A stretch of 44,794 bases of DNA from Prevotella sp. (GTDB lineage: Bacteria; Bacteroidota; Bacteroidia; Bacteroidales; Bacteroidaceae): contig JAFUUL010000069.1 of NCBI GenBank assembly GCA_017483805.1, positions 1-44,794 on the forward strand, in the 5' to 3' direction. Of the stretch, positions 17,628 to 25,800 are shown in pieces (position 1 is the first letter of the stretch; each line of letters opens with the position of its first letter). The notes beneath the pieces were generated by a model. The model saw only the letters and a list, made by a program, of their open reading frames with translations, was not told the DNA's origin and made no database searches. Both the position numbers and the translations under genes were made by a program.

Positions 17628-18158
17628 CTACTTTTTGGTGAACAATGCTTTCGGTGAACCAAATTCTACAACAGAAATATATGCAGGTAGTGCTGAGTTA
17701 TCTGACACAGATGTCTGCTCCACTTTCAATGCATGGCGTTTCTTCAGAGCAACATCATCGCCTTTCAGAATTCCAGACACTTCTAATCTCGCCTTTCTTT
17801 GGAACAGAACCGAATCTTTGTCCCCCAACCAATAATCAATTCCTGTGCCTTTTCGTGATCTCTCAATAATAGTATAAGGTGTGAGGTGAACAGCGAGTAA
17901 CACAGAAAGACAAACAGCAGCATGCTCGGTGGTATATTGCATATCAGCATACGTTCGCGCTTTCTGGTCGTTAAAGTCATCTATCCATTGAATACAAATG
18001 GATTCGTCTGTCATTCCCATCATTGCCAAAGTGGCGTTCTCCTGATGACCAGACAGATGCATACATACCTCGAATGCCTCATACAACTGCATCGCTGCAA
18101 CTGGTGAGATTCCCGGTAGTCCTTGCTTTATGTCCGTAACATCGATTCTCATTTCCAT
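17628..18158 (-). CDS. Hypothetical protein, first gene of the two-gene module
   Basis: 176 residues, soluble, not recognised. No signal peptide or membrane segment. The C-terminal half contains TGIDYWLGDKDS (about 104-115) and RLEVSGIL (about 123-130). A D...E-x-S arrangement of this type is faintly like a nuclease core, but the lysine expected for PD-(D/E)XK is absent and this should be taken only as something to test. The promoter is within the repeat at 18179-18231, giving a leader of about 17 bases. The next gene, a small TPR protein, follows 7 bases after the stop. The start at MEMR (18158) could also be the Met two codons later. Confidence 0.7.
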   Translation of the reverse strand: MEMRIDVTDIKQGLPGISPVAAMQLYEAFEVCMHLSGHQENATLAMMGMTDESICIQWIDDFNDQKARTYADMQYTTEHAAVCLSVLLAVHLTPYTIIERSRKGTGIDYWLGDKDSVLFQRKARLEVSGILKGDDVALKKRHALKVEQTSVSDNSALPAYISVVEFGSPKALFTKK

Positions 18159-18178
18159 TCAATATCATTATGAACGAC

Positions 18179-18231
18179 GCTGCAAAGATAAGACAAAAAA
18201 TCCGAACCGCCAAGCGATTCGGAGAGAAATT
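18179..18231 (-). repeat. 53-base promoter repeat, copy 2 (in front of two-gene module)
   Basis: Same 53 bases as 17086-17138. On the minus strand: TTG (18211-18213), 20 bases, TATCTTTG (18183-18190). It drives the hypothetical gene that starts at 18158. The palindrome array C begins 16 bases upstream. Confidence 0.88.
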
Positions 18232-18246
18232 CATAACAACAATTTG

Positions 18247-18307
18247 GTTTGGAGCCTCCATTCACACCGTTTGGAGGCTCCATTCACCTCGTTTGGAGGC
18301 TCCAAAC
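18247..18307. repeat. Palindrome array C, 22-base period, 3 units
   Basis: Units begin at 18247, 18269 and 18291. Each starts GTTTGGAG[C/G]CTCCA; the last is the complete 17-base palindrome GTTTGGAGGCTCCAAAC. The array lies just upstream of the -33 box of promoter repeat copy 2. Its core is shared with array D at 38333-38411. Confidence 0.88.
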
Positions 18308-18386
18308 GATGGCTAATCAGCATTCTTGTGACGTCTCGGGATTTCCCGATACCCTCCCTTGATGCAGACTCTGCAAATAATATACC

Positions 18387-18421
18387 AAAAAGAGATGCCG
18401 CGCGCTCGCGACATCTCTTTT
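18387..18421 (-). terminator. Strong intrinsic terminator
   Basis: Arms AAAAGAGATG and CATCTCTTTT enclose an inner CGCG/CGCG stem; on the minus strand the hairpin runs into TTTTTGG. It can end both the lut operon message and the short transcript from the promoter at 18482-18513. Confidence 0.85.
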
Positions 18422-18475
18422 GTTCTGTATCCTGACATTAGACTTAAGGTAGCATAGATTGGTTTAGTCATTTTA
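18388..18475 (-). ncRNA. Candidate small RNA of about 85-90 bases
   Basis: A consensus promoter (18482-18513) is followed after about 90 bases by a strong terminator (18387-18421), with no convincing gene between. A 52-codon open frame starts at 18471, only about 4 bases after the predicted transcription start, but it would have to read through the terminator stem to its stop at 18313. A non-coding RNA therefore seems likelier than a peptide. The sequence does not show the conserved loop of SRP RNA. Confidence 0.45.
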
Positions 18476-18481
18476 TTGCCA

Positions 18482-18513
18482 CAAAGTTAAGCCTTTTTGT
18501 CGACACTGCCAAA
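18482..18513 (-). promoter_or_regulatory. Bacteroidetes-type promoter downstream of lutC
   Basis: On the minus strand TTTG (18510-18513), 20 bases, TAACTTTG (18482-18489): a full consensus match, located after the lutC stop codon and pointing away from it, into the candidate small RNA. Confidence 0.7.
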
Positions 18514-18547
18514 CTTTTCTTGACTTTTTTTGCCTCTCCACCTCAAA

Positions 18548-19150
18548 TTATTTTTTGTTTACGAGCACAACCGTCACGCCTCGGGCTGCCTGCGCCCCAT
18601 AGACCAGCGCGCCCTCGATGTCGGCCGTCTTGCTGGGGCCGCTGATGAAGGTGCCGAAGGGATAGGGATGGAAGTAGTCGGCCGACGATGCGATGCGGGC
18701 GTATGCCTCGTGCATGTTGCTGACGATGGCGTCGGCACGAAGCACGATGACCAGTTGCTCGGAGGCGAAGCAGAGGGCTCGCTCGCGCATGGTCTGCGGA
18801 ATCCAGATGCAGGCATTCTCGGCCACGCCAATGTCGCCGCGGATGACGCCCACGTCGGCACGGGCCAACTGCTGGGCCTCGCTGACGGTGTCGGGATTGA
18901 GTGTGGCCGCCACGCCAGGCAGGTTGCTGGCTACGACCTTCGCCTCGGGGTAGGCCTGGCGCACGATGGCATCGAGGTCGTCGCCCTCCTGCATCTCCAG
19001 CAGCCGCGCACCGGCCGTGGTGGTGGTCTTCTGACGGAACTCGGCCACGGGGTCGGCGTAGGTGATGGGGTTGAGCGTCGAGAGATCGGGCATGTCGTAG
19101 GTCTCGCGGGTGTGACGCCGCAGGGCGTCGAGTATCTGCTGTTTGCTCAT
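18548..19150 (-). CDS. lutC: LutC, L-lactate oxidation subunit (LUD domain)
   Basis: 200 residues. LutC/YkgG is the LUD-domain member of the LutABC complex that oxidises L-lactate to pyruvate in the cytoplasm. Seen here are the family-typical middle stretch ADVGVIRGDIGVAENACIW (about 94-112) and the C-terminal SGPSKTADIEGALVYGAQAARG (about 167-188), which is nearly invariant in LutC. The start at MSKQQIL overlaps the lutB stop by ATGA, so translation is coupled; the longer frame upstream is only the alternate frame of lutB. Last gene of aldA-lutA-lutB-lutC. No terminator directly after it; the nearest is at 18387-18421. Confidence 0.93.
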   Translation of the reverse strand: MSKQQILDALRRHTRETYDMPDLSTLNPITYADPVAEFRQKTTTTAGARLLEMQEGDDLDAIVRQAYPEAKVVASNLPGVAATLNPDTVSEAQQLARADVGVIRGDIGVAENACIWIPQTMRERALCFASEQLVIVLRADAIVSNMHEAYARIASSADYFHPYPFGTFISGPSKTADIEGALVYGAQAARGVTVVLVNKK

Positions 19151-20508
19151 AGTTGCTTCTCCTTCCATAATTGGTGGAACGACTTCGGTGGGAACTTCAT
19201 CATCTGGTGACCGTAGGCCCAGGGATTGAGGCTCGACTGCACGACGGGGCCGGGCAGCCAGTTGACGGCCGGCGACAGGCGCAGCGCCGTGGTGTAGACC
19301 TGCGGGCGGTCGAAGAGGAAAGCCATGGCCCCGGAGATGATCTTCTTCATGGGGTCGGCCTTGCCGAGGGAGTCCAGTTGCTGGCGCCAGCGGTAGACCT
19401 GCGTGGACAGGTCGACCTTGGCCGGACAGACGTTGTCGCACGAGCAGCAGAGCGAGCAGGCCGACACGTTGTCGCTGTAGCGACGCGCATCGCGCAGCAT
19501 GCCCAGGTTGATGCCGATGGGGCCGGGGATGAAGTAGGTGTAACTGTAGCCTGCCGAGCGGCGATAGACGGGGCAGGTGTTCATGCAGGCGCCGCAGCGC
19601 ATGCACTTCAGCGTCTGCCAGTGCTCCTGGTTGGCCAGTATGCTGCTGCGCCCGTTGTCCACGAGCACGATGTGCATCTCGCCGCCAGGCCTCGGGCCTC
19701 GGAAGTGGCTGGTGTAGACGGTGGTCTCCTGTCCGGTGCCGTTGCGGGCCAGCAGCCGCTGGAAGACGCCCATCGACTGATAGTCGGGGATGATTTTCTC
19801 GATGCCCATCGAGACGATGTGCAGCGGGGGTATGGAGGTCGACATGTCGGCGTTGCCCTCGTTGGTGCATACCACCACGTCGCCCGTTGCGGCGATGCCG
19901 AAGTTGGCACCCGTCATGCCTGCCCCTGCCTCCATGAACTGCTGGCGCAGGTGCATGCGGGCCACGTAGGTCAGGTGCGTCGGGTCGTCGCTCTCCACGG
20001 GCAGTCCCGCCCGCCGGAAGCACTCGGCTATGTCCTCGCGGTGCACGTGGAGGGCGGGCATCACGATGTGGCTCGGCGCCAGGCGCATCATCTGCAGGAT
20101 GCGCTCGCCCAGGTCGGTCTCTACGACCTCTATGCCTTGCTTCTCCAGGCTCTGGTTCAGGTGGCACTCCTCGGTGAGCATGCTCTTGCTCTTCACCACC
20201 TTCCTGACGCCGTGGCTCTGCAGTATGTCGTAGACCGTCTGGTTGTACTCCCGGGCATCGCGGGCCCAGTGTACGTGTACGCCGTTCTTACGGGCCTGCT
20301 GCTCAAACTGCTCCAGATAGTCGGCCAGGTGGGTGATGGTGTGCTTCTTGATTTGGCTGGCAGCCTCGCGCAGGGCCTCCCACTCAGGCAGCGCGTGTGC
20401 CATGCGGTCGCGCTTCTGGCGGACGCCGAAGAAGGTCTGATCGTGGCGCTGCACCACCTCAGGATGCCGCTGATACTGCTCTGCAGCCTTAGAATGTAGT
20501 GTACTCAT
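19147..20508 (-). CDS. lutB: LutB, iron-sulfur subunit of L-lactate oxidation
   Basis: 453 residues, as expected for LutB/YkgF. It carries an N-terminal LUD domain and two 4Fe-4S ferredoxin-type clusters: CMRCGACMNTCPVY (about 302-315) and CSLCCSCDNVCPAK (about 347-360). The FGIAATGDVVVCTNEGN segment is also typical. It is thought to pass electrons from lactate oxidation within the LutABC complex. The start MSTLHSKAAEQYQ was chosen because its ATG overlaps the lutA stop codon (ATGA at 20505-20508); the frame extends upstream but only through the lutA coding region. The lutC start overlaps its stop in the same way. Confidence 0.95.
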   Translation of the reverse strand: MSTLHSKAAEQYQRHPEVVQRHDQTFFGVRQKRDRMAHALPEWEALREAASQIKKHTITHLADYLEQFEQQARKNGVHVHWARDAREYNQTVYDILQSHGVRKVVKSKSMLTEECHLNQSLEKQGIEVVETDLGERILQMMRLAPSHIVMPALHVHREDIAECFRRAGLPVESDDPTHLTYVARMHLRQQFMEAGAGMTGANFGIAATGDVVVCTNEGNADMSTSIPPLHIVSMGIEKIIPDYQSMGVFQRLLARNGTGQETTVYTSHFRGPRPGGEMHIVLVDNGRSSILANQEHWQTLKCMRCGACMNTCPVYRRSAGYSYTYFIPGPIGINLGMLRDARRYSDNVSACSLCCSCDNVCPAKVDLSTQVYRWRQQLDSLGKADPMKKIISGAMAFLFDRPQVYTTALRLSPAVNWLPGPVVQSSLNPWAYGHQMMKFPPKSFHQLWKEKQL

Positions 20509-21239
20509 AGGTTTGCGGACAAGATTTGAACGACATGGATGAAATGGATGGGCAGGTGCTCCTTCTCGGCAATGCCCTGCATGTGCATCAGGCAGGAGGA
20601 GTCGGGGCCGGTGACGTACTGCGCGCCGGTGGCTATGTGGCGCTGCACCTTGTCGATGCCCATGCGGCGGCTGACAGCCTGCTCCTCGACGGCAAACATC
20701 CCGCCGAAGCCACAGCACTCGTCGGGCCGCTCAGGCTCCACCACCTCGATGCCCTCCACCAGACGGAGCAGGTCGACTATCTTGTTGAAGCGGGGCACGT
20801 TGCGCTCGGATGGCGACGAGAGGCCCAGTTCGCGCACGCCGTGGCACGAGTTGTGGACGCTGACCTTGTAGGGGAACTTGGCATCCAGGTGGTCCACCCG
20901 CAGCACGTCGTGCAGAAACTCCACCACGTCCATAGTCTTGCCTGCAGCGTCGCACGAGCGACCCCGCAGCAGGTCGGGGTGGAAGCAGCGCACGTAGGCC
21001 GCACAACTGGCCGACGGGGCCACCACGTAGTCGTAGGGTGCAAACAGTTGGTCGAACTTCTGCACCAGCGGCTGTGCCATCCGCTCGAAGCCCGCATTGC
21101 CCATGGGCTGTCCGCAGCAGGTCTGCCGCTCGGGGTACTCCACGTCGAGCCCCAGGCTGCGCAGCAACCGATATGTCGACACGCCCACCTCAGGGTAGAG
21201 CGCGTCGACATAACAGGGAACGAATAATCCGATTTTCAT
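20505..21239 (-). CDS. lutA: LutA, CCG-domain subunit of L-lactate oxidation
   Basis: 244 residues, as in LutA/YkgE. Two cysteine-rich CCG domains are visible, ending in CCGQPMGNAG (about 41-50) and CCGFGGMFAV (about 177-186), the type found in heterodisulfide-reductase-like and glycolate-oxidase-like subunits, where they bind an iron-sulfur cofactor. It starts 6 bases after the stop of the lactaldehyde dehydrogenase gene and overlaps lutB by ATGA, so the four genes form one operon. Together with LutB and LutC it converts L-lactate to pyruvate. Confidence 0.95.
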   Translation of the reverse strand: MKIGLFVPCYVDALYPEVGVSTYRLLRSLGLDVEYPERQTCCGQPMGNAGFERMAQPLVQKFDQLFAPYDYVVAPSASCAAYVRCFHPDLLRGRSCDAAGKTMDVVEFLHDVLRVDHLDAKFPYKVSVHNSCHGVRELGLSSPSERNVPRFNKIVDLLRLVEGIEVVEPERPDECCGFGGMFAVEEQAVSRRMGIDKVQRHIATGAQYVTGPDSSCLMHMQGIAEKEHLPIHFIHVVQILSANL

Positions 21240-21245
21240 ACGGTC

Positions 21246-22688
21246 TTACATATCTTCGTAAGTATCCAGATAGGTCACGTGGGTGACGAGGTACTCCTCT
21301 ACGCCGTGCTTACCGTCGGCACCGCCGATGCCGCTTTTCTTCACACCGGCGTGGAAGCCCTGGATGGCCTCGAAGTGCTCGCGGTTGATGTAGGTCTCGC
21401 CGAACTCCAGTTCGCGGCAGGCCTTAGTGGCTATGTTGAGATCCTTGGTGAAGATCGACGAAGCCAGGCCATACTCGCAGTCGTTGGCATAGCCGATCAC
21501 CTCGTCGATAGTCTCGAACTCTACCAGCGGGATCACCGGGCCGAAGGTCTCCTCGTGGATGATGTCCATGTCCTGACGGCAGTTGTCCAGCACGGTGGCG
21601 GCATAGAAGTAGCCCTTCTCGCCTACCCTGTGGCCGCCGCAGAGCAACTTGGCACCCTGCTTCAGAGCACGCTCCACCTTCTCGGTGACGCTCTCCAGAG
21701 CGCGAGCCTCCACCAGCGGACCCATGTCGACCGTAGCGTCCTTGCAGGGGTCGCCCACCTTGACGGCAGCCATCTTCTTGACCAGTATCTCAGTGAAGGC
21801 AGCCTTCACCTCCTTCTGCACGTAGACGCGCTCGGCGTTGTTGCAGATCTGGCCGTTGTTGCCGATGCGTGAGTCGACGATCCACTGCGCTGCACGCTCC
21901 AGGTCAGCATCCTTGCAGACGATAGCGGGAGCCTTGCCGCCCAACTCGAGACTCACCTTGGTGATATTCTTCGAGGCAGCGGCCATGATGCTCTCGCCGG
22001 CGCTGACCGAACCAGTCACTGAGACGATGTCGATCTTGGGCGAGCCGGCCATCTCGTTGCCGATCACGCTACCCTTGCCGGTCACAATGTTGATGACGCC
22101 TGCGGGCAGACCTGTCTCGGCCACCACCTTTGCAAACTCGGTGCAGTTCTCCGGCGTGAGTTGCGAGGGCTTGATGACGATGGTGCAACCGGCGATGAGC
22201 GCAGCACCGGCCTTGCGGGCTATGAGGAAGAACGGGAAGTTCCAGGGCAGGATGCCGGCTACGACGCCGATGGGCTTCTTGGTCAGCAGGATGGTCTCGT
22301 TGGGACGGTCGCTGGGGATGATCTCACCCTCAATGTGGCGGGCAAACGATGCCATATACTCGAAATAACTGATGGTGGCACCCACCTCGATGGCAGCCCA
22401 GTTGCGGGTCTTGCCTTGCTCGCGCATGATAATCTCGGTGAACTCCTCCTGACGGGCCTTGATGCCAGCGGCCATCTTCAGCAGATACTGGGCACGCTCG
22501 ATGGCAGGCGTCTTGGCCCAACCCTTCTGAGCAGCACGTGCAGCGTCCAGCGCACGGTTCACATCCTCGATGGTGCCCTCGGGCTGACGGGAGATCACTT
22601 CCTCGGTTGAGGGGTTCAACACTTCAATCCACTTGCCGTTGCTGCTCTCGCAGAACTGGCCGTTGATGTACATTTTCAGGTCCTTCAT
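21246..22688 (-). CDS. aldA: Lactaldehyde dehydrogenase (AldA type)
   Basis: 480 residues, one longer than E. coli AldA as I recall it, and similar along the whole length. It oxidises L-lactaldehyde (also glycolaldehyde) to L-lactate with NAD. Seen: substrate-channel motif ILPWNFPFFLIARK (146-159), NAD-binding TGSVSAG (225-231), catalytic Glu248 in LELGGK and catalytic Cys282 in NNGQICNNAERVYV, and the C-terminal FHAGVKKSGIGGADGKHG that is characteristic of the AldA group. First gene of the operon; a promoter is at 22728-22757. The following lutABC genes consume its product, which strongly supports lactaldehyde as substrate, as formed from L-fucose or L-rhamnose. The fucose and rhamnose genes themselves are not in the window. 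Confidence 0.92.
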   Translation of the reverse strand: MKDLKMYINGQFCESSNGKWIEVLNPSTEEVISRQPEGTIEDVNRALDAARAAQKGWAKTPAIERAQYLLKMAAGIKARQEEFTEIIMREQGKTRNWAAIEVGATISYFEYMASFARHIEGEIIPSDRPNETILLTKKPIGVVAGILPWNFPFFLIARKAGAALIAGCTIVIKPSQLTPENCTEFAKVVAETGLPAGVINIVTGKGSVIGNEMAGSPKIDIVSVTGSVSAGESIMAAASKNITKVSLELGGKAPAIVCKDADLERAAQWIVDSRIGNNGQICNNAERVYVQKEVKAAFTEILVKKMAAVKVGDPCKDATVDMGPLVEARALESVTEKVERALKQGAKLLCGGHRVGEKGYFYAATVLDNCRQDMDIIHEETFGPVIPLVEFETIDEVIGYANDCEYGLASSIFTKDLNIATKACRELEFGETYINREHFEAIQGFHAGVKKSGIGGADGKHGVEEYLVTHVTYLDTYEDM

Positions 22689-22727
22689 ACGTGTATTGGT
22701 TTTTAGTTAGTAGACAATTTCTGCCCA

Positions 22728-22757
22728 CAAAGATACAAAAAGATTTTGAATCCGCAA
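22728..22757 (-). promoter_or_regulatory. Promoter of the aldA-lutABC operon
   Basis: On the minus strand TTG (22755-22757), 19 bases, TATCTTTG (22728-22735). Transcription would start about 33 bases before the aldA start codon. No operator could be identified. Confidence 0.75.
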
Positions 22758-22809
22758 GAGTTTTTACAAACTTTATCACAAATCATTAGCATCTTCCAAC
22801 TAAAAGCAG

Positions 22810-22817
22810 TAACTTTG
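22810..22817 (+). promoter_or_regulatory. -7 box of the C10 peptidase gene
   Basis: TAACTTTG, 32 bases before the start codon. The -33 element is weak (TTA at a spacing of about 21). Confidence 0.55.
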
Positions 22818-22849
22818 CACCCAATAAAATACTAACTTAAAGAAAAACT

Positions 22850-25800
22850 ATGAAACATTTCCCCCTGGCAACATTGCTGTGCCTCATGATGGTGCTGCCC
22901 CTCCAAGCGGAGCCCATCAGCAGAGAAGAGGCCAGACAGAAAGCCGAGCAATTCCTGAGAGACAAGAGCGGACAACGGCGGCTGACGGCCGTGACCAGCC
23001 AGAAGCGGCTGGCACCCAGAAGAGTGGCCGCATCGGCTCCCGCCCCCTACTATGTGTTCGACCGTGGCGACGATGGCGGCTTCGTCATCGTGTCAGGCGA
23101 CGACCAGACCATCAGCGTGCTGGGCTACTGCGAGAGTGGCTCGTTCGACTACGACCAGTTGCCGCCGGCCCTGCAGGAGTGGCTGGACGACTACGCCGCA
23201 CAGTTGGCCCGCATCCAGGCCGGTGCACCCGTCATCAGCGACGTCATCCCCACCCATCCCCGCGTGGAACCGATGATGAAGAGCAAGTGGAGCCAAGGCG
23301 ACCCCTACAACCGCCTGTGCCCCCTCGACGGCGGCAGCCGCTCGGTGACGGGCTGCGTGGCTACGGCCTTCGCACAGTTGCTCTACTACAACCGTGAGAA
23401 GTCGGTGACGGAGACGCAGGCTGCCATTCCTGCCTACGACACCTGGACCAAGGGCATACACGTGGACGGCATCGCAGCCGGGGCACCCATCGACTGGGAT
23501 CACATGGTAGACACCTACGGCTCGGCCACCGAACTGCAGAAGACCGCCGTAGCACAACTCATGCTCTACTGCGGCGTAGCCGTCAAGATGGACTACACCA
23601 GCGGCTCGTCGGGAGCACAGTCGTACGAGGTCTACAACGCCATACGCAACTACTTCGGCTACGGCTCGAAGGTCAAGTACTACAGCGCCAGCGACATCAC
23701 CAGCGATGCCGAGTGGGACCGCATCGTCTATGCCGAAATGGCCGCCGGACGCCCCATCTACATCAGCGGTGCCAACTCGTCGGCAGGCCATGCCTTCATT
23801 GCCCACGGCTACGACGGCAACCTGCGCTACTACATCAACTGGGGCTGGGGCGGACAGAGCGACGGCTGGTACTATCTGACCAACCTGACGCCCGGCGACG
23901 GCCAGGGCATCGGCGGCAGTGCTTCCGGCTACAACGGCTGGCGCGAGGTGGTAGTAGGCATCGAGCCGGAGAACTACCAAGCCAAGGCCATGAGTTTCAG
24001 CGATGCCACCGTGCGCAACATCTGTCTGAGCAACTGGGATGCCGACGGCGACGGCCGCCTGACCTATGGCGAGGCGGCTGCCGTGGAGAGCCTGGGCAAC
24101 GCATTCCAAGGACAGAACATCAGAACCTTCAACGAACTGTACTACTTCACCGGCCTGACGGCACTGGCCGACGATGCCTTCAACGGCTGCGCACAACTGA
24201 CGGCCCTCCGTCTGCCCAAGTCGCTGAAGCAGGTGGGAGCAAGGGCTTTCAAGGACTGCGCACGGCTGACTCAGGTGGACTTCTTCGCCAGCATGAAGGC
24301 CATCGGTGCCGAAGCCTTCAGCGGCTGCAAGGCACTGACAGGCATCGTGCTGCCCGAGGAACTGCCTGCCATCGGGGCCGCCACCTTCAAGGACTGCGCC
24401 GCACTGACCGAGATTGCACTGCCCGTCAGCGTGGAGTCGCTGGGCGATCAGGCCTTCAGCGGCTGTAAGGCGCTGACCGACTTCACCGTGAAGACGCTCC
24501 ATCCGGAGAACATCACCATGGGCACTGAGGTCTTCGGCAATGTAGACCTGAGCGCAGCCACGCTGCATGTGAAGCAGAGCATGAAGGCCTATTTTGCCTC
24601 GGCCGAACAGTGGAAGGACTTTGGTCTCATTGCCGAGAGCCGCGAACGCTCCGGCGGAAAGTTTGCTGCCATAGAGACTGGCAAGACATACTACCTCTAT
24701 AACGTGGGCACCGGCCGCTATCTGACCAAAGGCGAGGCATGGGGTACACAGGCCATCGTGGGCGACGAGCCGATGCGCTTCAAGTTGAACCACGGTGCAT
24801 CGATGGCCGAGGGCGTCTACTACCTCACATCGCCTGACACCGGCAAGAGCGGCACCTACCTGTTCCGCACCTTCACCGACTCCAACGTGGGCTCCGGCGT
24901 CGCAGCAGCCTTCGTCGATGGCGGCAGCCTGACGGCCAATGCCCAATGGCAGATCAAGGCCGTGAAAGATCAGGTCTACACCATCCAGATCCCCACCGGC
25001 GGCACCAACTATGCCGAGGGCAAATACTGGGGCGTGCAGACCGACCACAGGAGCGATGCCGCCTCACCCACCTATGGCGTCTACAGCGACGTCGACTACG
25101 ATGCCCACCAGTATAACTGCCAGTGGCAGTTTGCCCTCTACGACGAGGCTCAGACCGCCATCTACGAGACCGCAGAGGTGCTGGACAACCTGCTGACGCT
25201 GGCCAAGAAGCGCAGCATCAAGCACAGCGAGGAGCAGGCCGTCTACGACAACATCGGGAGCACCATCGACGAACTGAAGGCCGCACAGAGCAGCCTGCGC
25301 AGGAAGATGAGCCTCATCGACTTTGCCGACCCGCTGGTCAGGGCAAAGTGCGTCACACTCTACGATAGCAATGCCGACGGCGAGGTGGGCATCACCGAGG
25401 CCGCTGACATAGACGACCTGACAGAAAGCATCTCATTCTACAACAACACGTCGTTGACAAGTTTCGACGAACTGAAGTATTTCACTTCCGTGCCCGACCT
25501 CTACGGCAACACCTTCGCTGGCTGCACCAATCTGGAGTCGGTGACGCTGCCTGCAGGCCTCATCCACATCTACTACCGCGCCTTCTACAACTGCAAGAAA
25601 CTGACGAAGATCAACATCCCCGGCTACGTGACCACCATCGGCGACAACTGCTTCACCGGCTGCTCGGCCCTGAGCGAGGTGACAGTGGAGAGTCCAGATC
25701 CTGCCACCATCAGCCTGGGCAGCAACATTTTCAGCAGCGTCGACCTGCAGAAGTGCACCCTGCGCGTGCCTCTCGGCTCGAAGGCCCTCTATGAGGTTGC

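Noticed and set aside
18313-18471. 52-codon gene after the promoter at 18482-18513
   Set aside because: Begins about 4 bases from the transcription start and must pass through a strong terminator stem; kept only as a weak alternative to a small RNA.
18388-18475. SRP RNA
   Set aside because: The size would fit but the conserved GGAA-type apical loop and flanking motif are absent.
19151-20167. Long upstream extension of the lutC frame
   Set aside because: Runs through lutB in the wrong frame with a Pro/Arg/His-rich product; the coupled start at 19150 is family-typical.
20509-20718. 70-codon upstream extension of lutB
   Set aside because: Lies inside lutA in another frame; the start at 20508 overlaps the lutA stop as in the other junctions.
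23093-25048. 651-codon open frame opposite the C10 peptidase gene
   Set aside because: Antisense to a clearly real gene with catalytic residues; product is compositionally biased.
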